Translations under genes and position numbers: made by a program
Assembly: GCA_018389105.1 (NCBI GenBank)
Contig: JACATO010000132.1
Coordinates: 3,546,501-3,610,500 of the forward strand
DNA: 64,000 bases
Reading direction: 5' to 3'
Origin: Nautilus pompilius
Lineage: Eukaryota; Mollusca; Cephalopoda; Nautilida; Nautilidae
The notes under the pieces: model-generated
The model's database searches: none
Told to the model about the DNA's origin: nothing
The model's input: the letters and a program-made list of their open reading frames with translations, nothing else
In this document: in pieces, positions 33,737-46,385 of the stretch
Layout of the letters: every line of letters starts with the position of its first letter
Numbering within the stretch: the stretch's first letter is position 1

Positions 33737-34739
33737 CCCGTGAATTTTCTGCTTGGAGAGACGAAATGCCACAATAGAAAAAATAACAGTAACATTATGC
33801 CTTTTAAAAATGCCTCCTACGGCAGTTAAATAAAAGAAATATATATATAAACAAATATTTTTTTAAAATATTTGCCCAATTTCATCTTGACAGATTAATT
33901 GGATTATCTTTGGCCACGAAACTCCATAGCCACATTAACGCCGCAGTAGCGCTACCAGGATTTACAGTATCTCACGACGGACCTAGGACTTCCTTTGAAA
34001 ATAATGAATTTAGACTCCTAACCTTATTTGTTGTATATCTACAAGAGAGACGATTCTCCAGAGCAGGAAACAAACACGAGTGCCTACACAACGTTTCCTT
34101 CAGCACTCTGACCCTTTTCAGAAAAATCGACGCTGTTCAGGCGAACCCATGATGACTGAAGCACCTAGCGAGAAAACCCTCGCTATCTATAACGACGCCA
34201 CGGAGATTACAGGCTGGGTGTCTTTGTCGTCCATTTTCTGTCTGCTTGTATATTTCCCGAAGACCTAAGCCTGCCCTGCTGCCTGAATCACCGTGAAACG
34301 GGACAAGCAAACGCACGTGCGCGCTTTCACTTTACATTTGAGTAATTTTGAAGTAGCTTTTGCTTTACTTCCTTTACATTTTTAGCTGCGTTGTCGTATA
34401 CTATGGATATTTGAAAAGTCGTTTGATGCTGTGATGGATGATATCGGGCTCCCTTTGGTTAGAACAATCAACAAATCCCAGCGATCGCCTTTTTTTTTTT
34501 ATCATTTCTAGATTTTCCACGTGACTCATCAACTACCATCTCTTGTTTCCTGAAACTGCGAGCTTCATCAACAAAAATAGTGGAAAACCACGTTTTGTGG
34601 ACTTTCTTAGTGATATCGCCTTCAACATCTGCAGCAGCACCTAATAGATTATTCTGTCCCTCGCGGCTACTGGGATTTTTAAAAGCCAGTCATTTTTATT
34701 GCAAATTCATCATCAAACAGATCGCACAATTCAAGGAAA
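33737..34739. other. Unannotated stretch
   Basis: AT-rich start, then balanced sequence. It may include further decayed parts of the gag-bearing fossil to its right (which reads toward lower coordinates), but I could not recognise pol motifs. Confidence 0.35.
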
Positions 34740-35270
34740 TTTTCAGCGGTTTGCAGATTTGTTCTTTTTCTGCCCACAAATGGAAATTCCTTGTTCTGAG
34801 AGCTGCAGCAGTGTGTATGCATTTTCTGTTTTCAGTCAGCCAACTTCCTTTCATCCGTAAGACACTTGCTATCTTTCATCCCATTGTGGGCGAAAAACTC
34901 TCGCTGCATTATTGGTGAATGCTGATGGATGTGTTTTACCATTGCATAAAGGGCCACAAGAGAAACAGGAACTGGCTAGGCCTGTACACCGTATTAGCCT
35001 CGGTTTCGCTCCAGGATGTGTCAAAACGAGGTTGTGCCAGTATACGGTGGATCAGAAATCGGAGTGTTGGTACTCTACTAACCATGATTCGCTCTTGCTC
35101 CGAATTCCTGATACCACCAAAAAGCTGGTCACGGAGCTGCATTATCTAAACAAATCCCGCTGTCTTCTACAGCATTAAAAGCGCAGTTAGCGGATCAGTT
35201 CTGCTAATTTCAGTCTGGTCAGCCTTTAAAGAAGTAGAACCGAAAAACTTGCAAGTATCTGAGACGTTAA
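34740..35270 (-). pseudogene. Ty3/gypsy-like gag fossil fragment
   Basis: On the minus strand a LRDQLFGGIRN-type block resembles the conserved LRDRLVCGL region of Ty3/gypsy Gag in animals. A weak AELxRL-type word lies upstream of it and a CCHC-knuckle-like word downstream, in the expected order. The copy is clearly broken, with several breaks. No LTRs, protease or reverse transcriptase were recognised. Age: old, judging by the divergence. The plus-strand frames of 112 and 88 codons over the same interval are shadows. Confidence 0.42.
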
Positions 35271-36967
35271 TACTCTTCCAGCCACACACCTGAGCAGGAG
35301 GGATGCATAACCAGTAGAACAAAACTAAAGTTAGGTTGCTAGAAGACCACTTATATAATAGGCCAAAATATGCTTTTATGTTTCTTCACCCTTTTGCTTT
35401 CTTCTTTATCCTCAATGGCCCCCACTTGGGGTCACGAAATTTCTCACTGGTCACAAGACTCAAGTTCTCTTCGTGTTTATGTCTATAGCCAATATGGAAA
35501 TGAAGGACACTAATTCTAGTTCGTGTCGTTAGAAAACTGTGTGCACCATAACCGAAGTCAACAACTGCGCTCAATCTTTTAATCTAAGCCGACCTCAGCA
35601 TCCACCTGTTTACTTCAGCAGCAGGTTCTTGATGCCAAACAACTTTAACCTGTTTTCTTGGTATACTCTGCGCAACCCTTGGTTACCGGATCCCTACAAG
35701 AAATAGATGGAAGCCGATTTACATCTTCAGCCTGTGCTATATAAAGAAATTAATTAAGTTAAGAGAGTTTGGGTAGGACATGAAGAATATGTAACGATAA
35801 TACTCCACTAAAATGATTGCCTGGTGGCTGTAAAACTATTTACAATAGCACAGACTATACTAACTAATCGGCCTTGACTTTTTAAGTAAGCGACGATCAT
35901 CATTATTGTATTTCGCGATAGGAAATTGAGCGGTGAATTTCTTTTAGTTGAGTTCGTGGTTACAGAAAAAAAAGGAGAAAACTAAGTAAAATACAAAGGT
36001 AACTTAAGCCTTAAAAATTAATCAAACATCATAAAGGGGGCAGTTTTATAACATAACAATGGCGTGTGTTTGTGTGGGTTTTTTTTTTAAAGTTTCTAAG
36101 CATTTACAATAATAAATACCATCCGCTGCCACTAATCGTGTTTCTATGGTAACCTGATAGTGTGCTGCTGTCGGAGTGCAGTGAGCTGTTAATTTATTGG
36201 CTGAAAGGAAACGTGGCGAGTCAGGCGTTTAGAATTGTTCCCACACTTCAGGTATTTAATACCCTCAAGTTTTTCTTTCAGATAAGGAGAATTTTACCGG
36301 TAATTTTAATACTTAAGGGAATTGTGTAAGTTGTTTTATTCAGTCAGACAATGGTCTTTCTTTGAACTAAGGTATATCTTGAGAAGAAAGGTGGCGATTT
36401 TGGTTTTTTTTGGAGGAGAAGAAGCTCAGCCGTGGGTGTCTTATAGCCGCCCTCCCCCGTGCGCATGCATGTAGAAAACAAAGCCGCATACTTAGAAATA
36501 AAGGCAGACATGAGGGATTTCGTATTGATAAGTGAAGATCTAAAAGTCGTTACGACCAGAGGTTCGCTTATTTTAGGAAGGTAATAAAAAATGGGGGAAT
36601 TAAACATCTTAGCACCGTGTGAGAGAAAATTACCAGCACGAGGTGATTGCCAAAAAGTGAGCAAGAAGGTTTTCATGGTTCGTGTCGGCAGTTAGGGTCC
36701 CATACACCCGATCGTCCCATTATTGCTAGAGAAACAGACTTTTACGGACCCACGCGCTAATCCCATTTCCAAATCCTCAAATTCCGATCAGAAGCATTCG
36801 TTGGTCCAATTAAGTCCAACTTGTTTCTTGGACGTGGTAACCAAGGGTCCCGGACGGTGCTCTACCATACTGCGAAACGGACGAGAGTATGAGTACGAGC
36901 AGAGTACTCAGAGATCTCAGATGATACGATTTCACTTAACTGTAGAAATTTCTTAGTGCTTCCACAT
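35271..36967. other. Unannotated 1.7-kb stretch
   Basis: No domain, tRNA-like box or paired repeat was recognised. The minus frame at 36344-36676 (110 codons) lacks motifs. A T-run lies near 36080. Confidence 0.4.
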
Positions 36968-37165
36968 AGAGAGAGAGAGAGAGAGATGTGACATCAGTGA
37001 AGAGAGAAGAGAGAGGTGTGACGTCAGTACAGAGAGAGGTGTGACGTCAGTGAAGAGAGAAGAGAGAGGTGTGACGTCAGTACAGAGAGAGGTGTGACGT
37101 CAGTGAAGAGAGAGGTGTTACGTCAGTACAGAGAGAGGTGTGACGTCAGTACAGAGAGAGAGAGG
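36968..37165. repeat. GA-rich minisatellite carrying TGACGTCA
   Basis: GAGAGA runs separate copies of GTGTGACGTCAGTACAGAGA or GTGTGACGTCAGTGAAGAGA. Exact TGACGTCA occurs at 37019, 37042, 37072, 37094 and 37141, with one-base variants near 36989 and 37119. Spacing alternates between about 22-23 and 30 bp. This is the densest cluster of CRE palindromes in the window. Confidence 0.92.
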
Positions 37166-38282
37166 CACAGAGATAGAGAATACTACTGTATGTCGGCTGT
37201 AATATTCCGATCTGCCGGATTACCGGTACACCGGCTTGAAAACGAATAGAAGCGTTATTAGCACACCCTGTACACATCGAAAGAAACGCTGGGTTCAAGG
37301 TTACGAAGACAACTTGGCACAGAGGCGGGAAAAACAACAAAAAAAACAAACAAACAGGCGGATAAAAACTAGGCTAAACAAAGCTGACAACAGCGGGTGT
37401 CGAACCCGAGCAGACGGCGCAACAAAAGGCGAGCAGTTAAAGGCTGAGTGAAATATGGCTTGTCAGCTGTTTTCTCTCCGCGGCCGTCTTGATTTCCTCC
37501 GAGGAGCTCTAACAGAGTCTCGCTGTCTGGTCTCGGGACAAGATTTTCCGCGGTAATAAAGCCGTCCGACAGGACCCGGGGCCAGCCAGCCCGTCTCTGC
37601 CTTTCTCACAGCTTCTGTTTTCCTTCAATTCTGTTACAACCAAAGGCGAATCGAGTGGGAAGGAACTCCCGTCTTTTTTTCTCTCGCAGGCTCAGTCTCA
37701 GCGCTGGAAGAGGGGTACAAGCGTCACTTCCTGCCTGATGCGTGCGCTCATGAATGGAGAAATACCGCGGAAACCGAAAAGTTTCGAAGCTGACTTCCGG
37801 TTCTACTTTGTATAGTTAAAGCATTTAAACTGAAACCCGTACAGACACCGGAACTATTCTTTAAAAAATTTTTTTTTAATGAGGGAAAGGTAGGATTTAC
37901 TGTCAGAGAACCGACTGAATATCCGGGCACTGGTCGAAATGACTCGTGCCAGCCAAATCGTCTATAGAGTTGGACCATCAGCGATAATTTTTTATCCCGT
38001 TATCCAAAGCATCCACGAACTAAAAAGTAAAAGTAATCCCCTGCTAAATTTCCTTCATCTCTCGGCAGAGAAATAACGAGTATCCGCAGGGTTTTTAGGG
38101 GATGGTGAGTCACTTTGATTACATAAGTATGCGTATAATCTAAGCATTCCTCCCCTGCAGGTAGGCCTCCTTTGCAATGTGGAATCGTATGGGTCGACTC
38201 CTCTTCCACGATGAACCCACCCGAACTAAAAGAGGGATTTGCCACAGCAAGAAAATCCCTACTAGAGTTTTCATTTTAGATA
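37166..38282. other. Unannotated stretch with possible SINE trace
   Basis: GTGTCGAACCCGAGC at 37397-37411 resembles an inverted B box with a purine-rich sequence on its left, so a degraded minus-strand SINE at about 37330-37448 is possible but weak. GC-rich DNA spans 37470-37610. The rest shows nothing recognised. Confidence 0.4.
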
Positions 38283-38420
38283 TGGAAGGAAAGTGCTAGG
38301 AGGAAACCCATACAGCATCCCGGTGAGATAGAAGGAGAATGAAGCGCGCTAGGGAGTTACGCCAAACCAAGTTGGCCCCTATTGGGATTCGAATTCGGGC
38401 TTGTTGGAGTACCGCAAAAC
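38283..38420 (-). repeat. tRNA-derived SINE copy
   Basis: On the minus strand the B-box-like GCCCGAATTCGAATCCC is followed by CTTGGTTTGGCGTAAC, TCCCTAGCGCGCTTC and GGGTTTCCTCCTAGCAC. The final word resembles the GGGTTTTCTCC...CGGTTTCCTCCC central motif found in several SINE superfamilies (Deu/Meta type, from memory). The head beyond the B box is weak. Confidence 0.66.
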
Positions 38421-39358
<938 letters not shown>

Positions 39359-40102
39359 ATTACAAAACAAAGTGAAAAAGAAAAGAAAGAAGAAAACATT
39401 ATAGATAGTTACAGATTGTGAAGTATCTAGCTGGTAAGGGCCAGAAGGAATTTTACCGACAATCAAGCTTGATTTAAACACGCTGCCATATAACTGCCAA
39501 TCCCCAGTACAGAAGGTATTGTCATTTTGAGGGTTAATTGAAAGATTTCGTGCGTAATTGCTGTGAGAATATTAAAAAGCACCCCCCCACAAAAAAAAAT
39601 CGTTAACAAACGGGATGGCTGGAAGAAGTGAGCCTGGCATATCACGCCGTCTATAAATCAACTTACAGAACAATTTATGAGTTGACTGCCCCCTGAACAT
39701 TTACGTCTGGCTCAGACACAAAGACAACTACTCTTTTCTGGCCAAAACTGTCGAATTTATTAATGTTAGCGTCGTTTCCTGTAAGTCTTGTAAAACAAAC
39801 ACCTGCAAGGCCTTATTTTTTCATTAGGAAGTCTATTAATTTTAATACTTGTGCGGCACTGCGCAGTTACAGGAGGCCCATTAAGCGTCCGAGTAGAGCT
39901 GGCAAACAGCTGATCAACACGCCAAGGGGGACATAACCATGTCAACCGACACAAAGAAGAAATTGAAATGGATCGGTTTCACATTTCATCATTCAGTCGG
40001 TCGGTTACCTAGTCTGTTCTGGTTTCTTACGCCGTCCGAGTGACAACCAGAACACAAGGAACCGGCCCCTGCAGGCTAGGGAGGTACAGCACTGGGTAAA
40101 TG

Positions 40103-40103
<1 letters not shown>
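39359..40103. other. Unannotated stretch
   Basis: C-run then A-run at about 39581-39599. No other structure was seen. Confidence 0.4.

Positions 40104-40141
<38 letters not shown>
40104..40141. repeat. (CAA)n microsatellite
   Basis: Twelve to thirteen CAA units, read as poly-Q in one frame. No gene context. Confidence 0.95.
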
Positions 40142-40410
40142 AGAATACTGTTTAAATGTCTCCGAGAAGGGATAAAGAAAATACATTTTGTCTTTCTGCT
40201 GAAAAAGTCAAGTAATACGAAAGGAAACGATTCCTTACCCCTATTTCAGATGTCCCGCCTAAACCGGAGTTTTCTCGTATTTTTGGGGACACAACTTTCG
40301 ACTGCATTATTTACCTTGAGAGCTGGTAGACCAGCGTTTGAAAAACGCTGATATTTTAAAAGATGGAGAAAGCGAATAGATTCAGCTACAAGGGATTAAT
40401 AAGGAAACCG
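40142..40410. other. Short unannotated spacer
   Basis: Nothing recognised between the CAA repeat and the next SINE. Confidence 0.4.
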
Positions 40411-40565
40411 TTTTGGGTTTTAAGGGCCCTTCTGTGGAGTGTCTCGTGTTCGAATCCCGGCTTGGTGTACCTTTATGTCTCTGTTTCTTCTCGCTCGGCC
40501 AATCTCGTGGGTTTTCTCGAGACTCTCCGGCTTTCTCCCACATCTAGAAATAAAGATCTCTAGTC
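40411..40565 (+). repeat. tRNA-derived SINE copy, best full body
   Basis: GTGTTCGAATCCCGG (B box) at 40447-40461 is followed by CTTGGTGTACC, TTTCTTCTCGCTCGGCC, GTGGGTTTTCTCGAGACTC, CGGCTTTCTCCCACATC and TAGAAATAAAGATC. The last three blocks match the copy at 25533 in inverted orientation and recall the GGGTTTTCTCC...TCCTCCCAC motif of Deu/Meta-type SINEs. The A-box side (GGGCCCTTCTGTGGAG) is weak. Sequence to about 40680 may still belong to the element. Confidence 0.7.
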
Positions 40566-40700
40566 TCGCTGTGGAAGGAAACGCGGTCCAACCTCAGTTG
40601 ATCTTCTTTCTGGTGTAGTAGTTCCGAACAAGGGTAGGGGGTCTGTTTGCTACGGCCGACCCCGAAAGAAGTTTTGTCTTTGTAACTAGAAGCTCACGGT
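40566..40700. other. Possible SINE 3' extension
   Basis: Balanced sequence that may continue the SINE body. No independent feature. Confidence 0.3.
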
Positions 40701-40723
40701 ATCGATCGATCGATCGATCGATC
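40701..40723. repeat. (ATCG)n tetranucleotide repeat
   Basis: Five to six ATCG units. The repeat is self-complementary and so can form a hairpin. Confidence 0.95.
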
Positions 40724-41625
40724 CTGACCTATAGTAGTTAGGGGCCCGCGCGAGCTCTTTTACAAATACGGAAACCCGTGATTCATCTTGCAGTATTACT
40801 CCCCTACCTCTTGCTATGCTTCGAGAGTTGGGACCAAAGCTTTGAAATTCCATGAGCCCTAATCGAATCACATTTGTGGACATCTTGCAGAAAGAAAACG
40901 ACATCAACAACAACAAATGCTATAAAACTGTTTGAAAATTTTCAACTAGAAACACGACTTGAGGAATGCTGCACTTCGGACTGGTTCTGCATACGTTCGG
41001 ACCCCCCCCCCGGGGGGCTGACGTGTTTTTGATGGCAGTCGCTGATTTCTTCCGACCGGTTTTAAGATGTAACAACTGGAGGTGATCAGGGAGGGATATC
41101 GTAGATGCGTCGAATTCAAGTTTTAGGCCTTAGGTCTGAGCAGACCGTGATGTCTTGAGTCAGTGGAAATTATCTCCAGAAGTAAACACGCAACCCTCCT
41201 CCTCTCCTCCTCCTCTCTCTCTCTCTCTCTCTACATATAAAAATTCCGCTCAGTGTTCTTTCTGTATGTATCTCGAAACTTTTTTGTTTGTTTGTCACCA
41301 GAAGGCAGTACGTTTGTTTACAGTCAGCTGCTGCTAGCAGTTATTTCTAAAATAAACCAATTATTACCGAAAAAAGGAGAAATTCTGCATCTGTTCTTTA
41401 CTGAGCACAAACTGTCTTCCCAGCAAACAGAGCTTACGTTGGTTATTTAAGACCCATGCGAAAGAAAACGGTGGGGTTTTTTTTAAAATCTAATAACCAT
41501 CCTTGGTCATTTACGGAGATGAAATGGTGCCTAAATTCCAGCATTTGCACATTATTGCGCTCACTCAACAAAGTTAAGGACAAACGGAAGGAAAGAAGCT
41601 GCCGCTAGAGTGCAGGGCGATTTAC
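40724..41625. other. Unannotated stretch with C/G palindrome and CT run
   Basis: A C-run followed directly by a G-run lies at 41002-41017. A (CT) run lies at about 41209-41232. No coding signal was seen. Confidence 0.4.
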
Positions 41626-41661
41626 TGACGTCACAGAAAAATGGCGGCCTCTTATGTAAGG
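41626..41661 (+). promoter_or_regulatory. CRE next to ATGGCGGCC start-like site and donor
   Basis: TGACGTCA at 41626-41633 is followed seven bases later by AAAATGGCGGCC (ATG at 41641), which is a strong YY1 motif and also a good translation start context. The frame reads MAASYVR and then stops. However, TAT followed by GTAAGG at 41656 fits a splice donor after the codon for Tyr. A first coding exon of five codons is therefore possible, as is a YY1-CRE promoter element. GC-rich DNA follows to about 41760. No evidence of transcription. Confidence 0.28.
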
Positions 41662-43531
41662 TAGTCAAAATCTGGTTACGTCGGGCGTTCACCGCGGCGT
41701 CTCGGCCCGATACTGTCAACCGTCGCCGAGCATCGGCGACAGACTGGGAATTGAGCGACAGAATGAATGAATGAATACATATTAGGGCGAATGCTGCGTC
41801 GTGAAATTGGCGAGGATTGGTTTTGCAAGGTACAGACGTCTCGGTCCTGGTTAAAGATTATGGATAGACGAACAGGTGGACTGATGGATGGATCGGTGGG
41901 TGGGTGGGTGGACCACTCCGCTGCCTGTCGACAACAAGCAGAGGCTAGGATTTAGTTCGTATAGTTCAGATAAAAGCCATATGTATGTATGGAGTAAACA
42001 TCGATTTGGCACCCTCCTCCTGGGTGGGTTTGCAGCCCGTCGGTCTGAGGAAGGCGTAATTAAGCTAATAAATATAGTGATTAGTTTGAACTTAAATGGG
42101 TAATGGTGTTCTTACCCTGGTTTAGGGGGACAGGGTTTGAAATAATAATAAACTGATATATTGACTGCTGCTGTTTGTTTTTCTCACTGTGAGGTCCTGC
42201 GCTTGAACCGCTGTGATGAGACAACACTTTTACTCGTGAGATGGATGTACGGAATGATGCGGAAGAGCTACTAGCCCTTTTTCTTTCGCAAACAGCAACA
42301 TATTACACGGTGGCTGACCAAGTTCGAAAAAACTCCGCATTAAGGAACAGTAGTATACAAAGATGTAAACGGATTCTGGAAATATAATCTCTCTCTCTTC
42401 ACAATATTTCTCGGGTTTCTATTCTAGACAAGACTTTAAAAAATCTTCGGCAGTAATCACATTTCTTTTTGTCGAGAATTCGCTAAGAGAGCGGGTAGAT
42501 TTCCAATGAACCCGGACAGTGTTTTCCAAACAGATAATTTCGTAAGATATCAGTCAGCTATCATCGAAGGGAAATTAAAAAGTTTTTAATAATCCAGAAA
42601 ATAAGAAATTCCAAATGACAGCATGAAATGATCCGCAAGTATTTAATATTCAGTGAACGAAGTGTCGGTTTCTATTAACGGAATCAAATGATTTTGATAA
42701 ATTATTTTAAATAATGCTAATTTAAATATTTAAAATAAATAGGTTGGCAATAGTTTCTTCTCAAAACAAATTGAATATGGCTTTTTTGTATAAAGGTAAG
42801 GCTGCTTTAAGATAACAGGATGAGAGTTACGAACGGTGATACTTTTCACCATCAATGATAACATCTCTATACGACAACCGTCCGCTCTTCACTGATCTTG
42901 ACGTCACCTTTCTACTTCTGAGATCTGCAAAAGAAAACGACCGTACGCATGCACGAGGCTAATCCAGCTGGTAGAATGCAGAGTAGCCACCTTAATTCTC
43001 GTTGGTACGTGTCTAGATAACGTGAGCACACACCACCCCCAACCCCTCAACTCTTAAGCATTCGCACAACTTTCGCTGACCTTGCAACTATTTTTCTTTA
43101 CGTTTTCTTCTTGACACGTATTTCATTTCTTCGTGCGTCTCAAGATGAAAACTGAGCCCGTAACCTGATGACAATTTTTTTTAAAAAAATATTTATTATA
43201 CTGTCAACAAGAGCATTTTAAAAGAAATATTGGGAAACTGAAATTCTTTAAATATTTTGTTATTCTGCATCAACATCATATAATTTAGCAGTAGATTAAT
43301 TTCGTTCTGCTTCCATGGGCTTCGTAATAATAAACAGGCAAACAAACCAAAGTTAGCACCTGTGTGTGTAACAGGTGGGCAAAACATTTGATTATTTGAA
43401 GATAAAGGTGATAGTCCAAAAATCTATACAAAGCAATTTGCCATTCTTTTTTTAACCAAAGCCACACGAAAGATCTCTTTAATCCGCGACATGTTCTCCA
43501 GCTCCTGGTCTAAAGGGAGCAACCCCGGGAA
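41662..43531. other. Unannotated 1.9-kb stretch
   Basis: GAATGAATGAATGAAT lies near 41762 and GGTGGGTGGGTGGGTGG at 41895-41911. TGACGTCA lies at 42899-42906. Mostly AT-rich, with no transposon or coding signal recognised. Confidence 0.4.
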
Positions 43532-43640
43532 GATAGACTAATGTTATTGACTTTACCTAAGGCTTGACGGTCATTACCCACCTGGGTAAATCCCCTACGT
43601 TGATAGCGCCGAACACACCTGTTCCAACTTTGAAGAACAA
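43532..43640 (-). repeat. Short dispersed repeat, copy A
   Basis: The first 22 bases (43532-43553) recur exactly, inverted, at 45641-45662. Weak similarity continues on the right (GGCTTGAC here against GGCTTGTC there). This suggests two copies of an unidentified interspersed element. Its right boundary is a guess. Confidence 0.5.
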
Positions 43641-45307
43641 ACAAACTACTCCTTTTCTCAGGTCGGTTAAATAAAGTTCTTAATTAAATTCTAGACAATT
43701 TTAAAACTGGATCAGTCAGAAGCAGTTCACTTAACCACGCTCGGCCACACTTTTTCTAATTTTGTTCATCGTGCAAATCGAAATATACCTTAAGATTTGT
43801 CGGTTTTTCGAATGTATGTGCGCGTTATTATTAATAGTGCTGTTCGTAACAGTTCGTAAATCTGAAAGTTTTCAAAGCCTCGACGGCACGAGCAGCCACG
43901 TGACTCACATTCCATGGCTTTTGTACCACAGTTCAGCTGAAACATTAAAAATGCCGGCTGCCCACGTAAGGTCTTATGGTTTTCTTGAAAGTGGTTTTTC
44001 ACCTGATTCTTGGTAACTTCCGATGTTCCCGGCTCTCACGTAGGTGAGGCGCGAATCACATTTGATTAGCTTGACGTCAAAACAAAGTTACTTCCCTTTA
44101 TAGACTGGCGATAGCTGTGGCTTGATCCACTGGACTTTTACTGCTAGTAAACTCGCCCCCCCACCACGGGACCTCCTCTCAAAACCCATTACGACGTACC
44201 TCAAGGCTGATCCGCCCAGCATCCCTATCTTCATTATCCATTGGCTGTAAATTTATCGTTATACAATTACTAACTGTTTTTGTTTGCGTTTTTTTTTTTT
44301 AAAGTCCAAAATCGTCGTTTGACTTATGGCAGAGAAACATGAAACTGATTAAATCGGAGTTTACTGAAAAATCTTAAAAGAAGGCAAATTCAGTTGCAAC
44401 TGATCAACAGCAGTCAGCTGGCTACTCCTCCGCTTTTAGAGAATTCCAGGTGAAATGCCTCCGTGCTTTTCTTTATTTAGCCGCTCAAACTTTTATTGGA
44501 CTTTAAAAAATTAATTTTTCTTAAAAAATTCGAACTAAACCCGCTTTTGAAAGTTTAGTAAATAAGATGAAAGAGAATATTTGCATACCCGGCTCCGTTG
44601 TTTGTTTGTCTGTTAGCGAGTGGGGCGTGATTAATGTGACGGTCGGCGCGCGGTTGTCTCCCCACAAAGCGTCTATCGCTTCAGCCCCCTAATTAGTCAT
44701 GCCGGGAAAGATAAAGGTGTGGGTGTTGAAGGTTGTCCTAAATATTACGAGACAAAGAAATTCATAAGTATTTTTTCTAGTTCTCTGTCCAGGCAAATTT
44801 ATCACGCCTGCGGCTTTCACGAGATTTTATATCCATCATTCGTGTTGCGTCTGTCGGGATCTGCTTAAGATACTTTCAAATTTTCAATTCTGGTATGTCA
44901 CGAAAACGTGATACAGTTCGAGAAAAATCCACTGATTTCGTCAGATAATGTCCGTGGTCAGGGGGTCGGCCAGCCAAAGGCGCTTCTATGACATCTGCGT
45001 AAGATGAAAGCTGAATTACCGAACAGTTTAATTCGAGGGAAAAAGAATAATCATCTAAATCCATTATAAGTGGTTGATGATTTTGTTGTTGTTAACAAGG
45101 GAACCGGTACCATTTTCCTTTATCAATTTTATATTTTTTGGCAGCATATGCTTCTGCCTTTTAAATTTCATCCTATACCTTCACTAGTCCACTTTCCAAA
45201 TGATCGTTTCCGTCTTTGTACTCGGCCGTTTTATTGGTTATTAAAGCATGCCCACGATAGCACATCTTCGTCGTTAGTAATGTTTAGTGCTAGAACCTCA
45301 GGCTGGT
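43641..45307. other. Unannotated stretch
   Basis: TGACGTCA lies at 44072-44079. A balanced, homeodomain-motif-containing patch (CTAATTAGTCATG) lies near 44689. No coding or repeat signal was seen. Confidence 0.4.
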
Positions 45308-45412
45308 CGAAGAAGAACTGAAAGAAAGCATGCCAAAGTAAATAAATCGACTCTCTAGATCCTTTGACCTTATCGGTGTAGTAGGCTAACCACCGGACCA
45401 CCGCTCCGCCGG
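45308..45412 (-). repeat. tRNA-derived SINE copy, degenerate
   Basis: On the minus strand GGAGCGGTGGTCCGGTGG (A-box side, as in the copies at 5400 and 6262) is followed by a degraded B-box region, and then by TTTGGCATGC, TTTCTTTCAGTTC and TTCTTCGACC, the shared body words. Confidence 0.58.
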
Positions 45413-45599
45413 AATTCTTTTATAAGTCATAATTTTAGCGACATGTGGACTGGTATGATTCTAGTTCTGCTACTTTTACTATGTACCCTAAAGAAAGCGC
45501 ACTGTTCAAATAAGAAACGAAACAGCGCATTCTAATACGGGAATCAATCATGGGCAGTAATGGCGGGGTACATCTGAAGACAGGTCTCGTGGGTAGAAT

Positions 45600-45662
45600 G
45601 TTCAGATGTACCCGAGAGGAGGACAAGCCAAAGACAAGACAAGTCAATAACATTAGTCTATC
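45600..45662 (+). repeat. Short dispersed repeat, copy B
   Basis: Bases 45641-45662 are the exact inverted copy of 43532-43553. The neighbouring GACAAGCCAAAG resembles the corresponding part of copy A. The left boundary is a guess. Confidence 0.5.
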
Positions 45663-46385
45663 TCCCCCCTCTTTCTTAAATCGATTAGAATTCGCGGTTC
45701 GACTGCAAGTTCGTTTCTTTCTTGTTGATCTTGGTGACATTTATTTTAAGTTGATAACTCCGATGTAAAACTTTTGCTTGCTTGCATTTAGTAGCAAAAC
45801 AGAGACCTTCGGCTCCGCCCGAAGTCGGAATAAGCGACAACGACTCTGAATTGGCGGAGTAACTTCACGCAAATCTAAAACGCCGAATACCAAACTTATT
45901 TTCAGGTTGCTTTTTTTTTTGTGGCCGTGAAATCGAGAGACTTCATGCATCTTTCAGATGACCGTAAACCAAGTCCTGGAGAGCGAGTCTCTAAGCGAGA
46001 GATCATTTGGTTTGCGAGGGAAGACACCAAGTGAAAGACAAAAAAGAGGGAAGCAGTAACGGATATGAACTATAACCCTTACAGCTCGCCACTGGGAATC
46101 TGATAATTTATTAATGCATAACTGATTCAAAAGAGCACTTTTATAAAGAGTTTTTGTTTTTATAAATCTCTTCCTAGTGTACGAAAACAGTATTTCATAT
46201 AAAATAATCAAAAAAGCTTATGTGATATTGTGTACGAATTTATTGAGGATAAACTATTTACGCACAATTCAAAACTGATAATAAATTTTGCATATAAACT
46301 TCATTTTGGGCCACATCTGGATATTGTTCGAATCATTTAACGAAGCCGTGATGATCTCCCTTTCGACACATAACAGCACGTGACC
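45663..46385. other. Unannotated stretch
   Basis: The last 100 bases may be the 3' end of the transposase remnant that follows (which reads leftward). No terminal inverted repeat was found. Confidence 0.4.

Noticed and set aside
34580-35178. Plus-strand frames of 112 and 88 codons as genes
   Set aside because: They lie opposite a minus-strand gag-like fossil and show no domain of their own.
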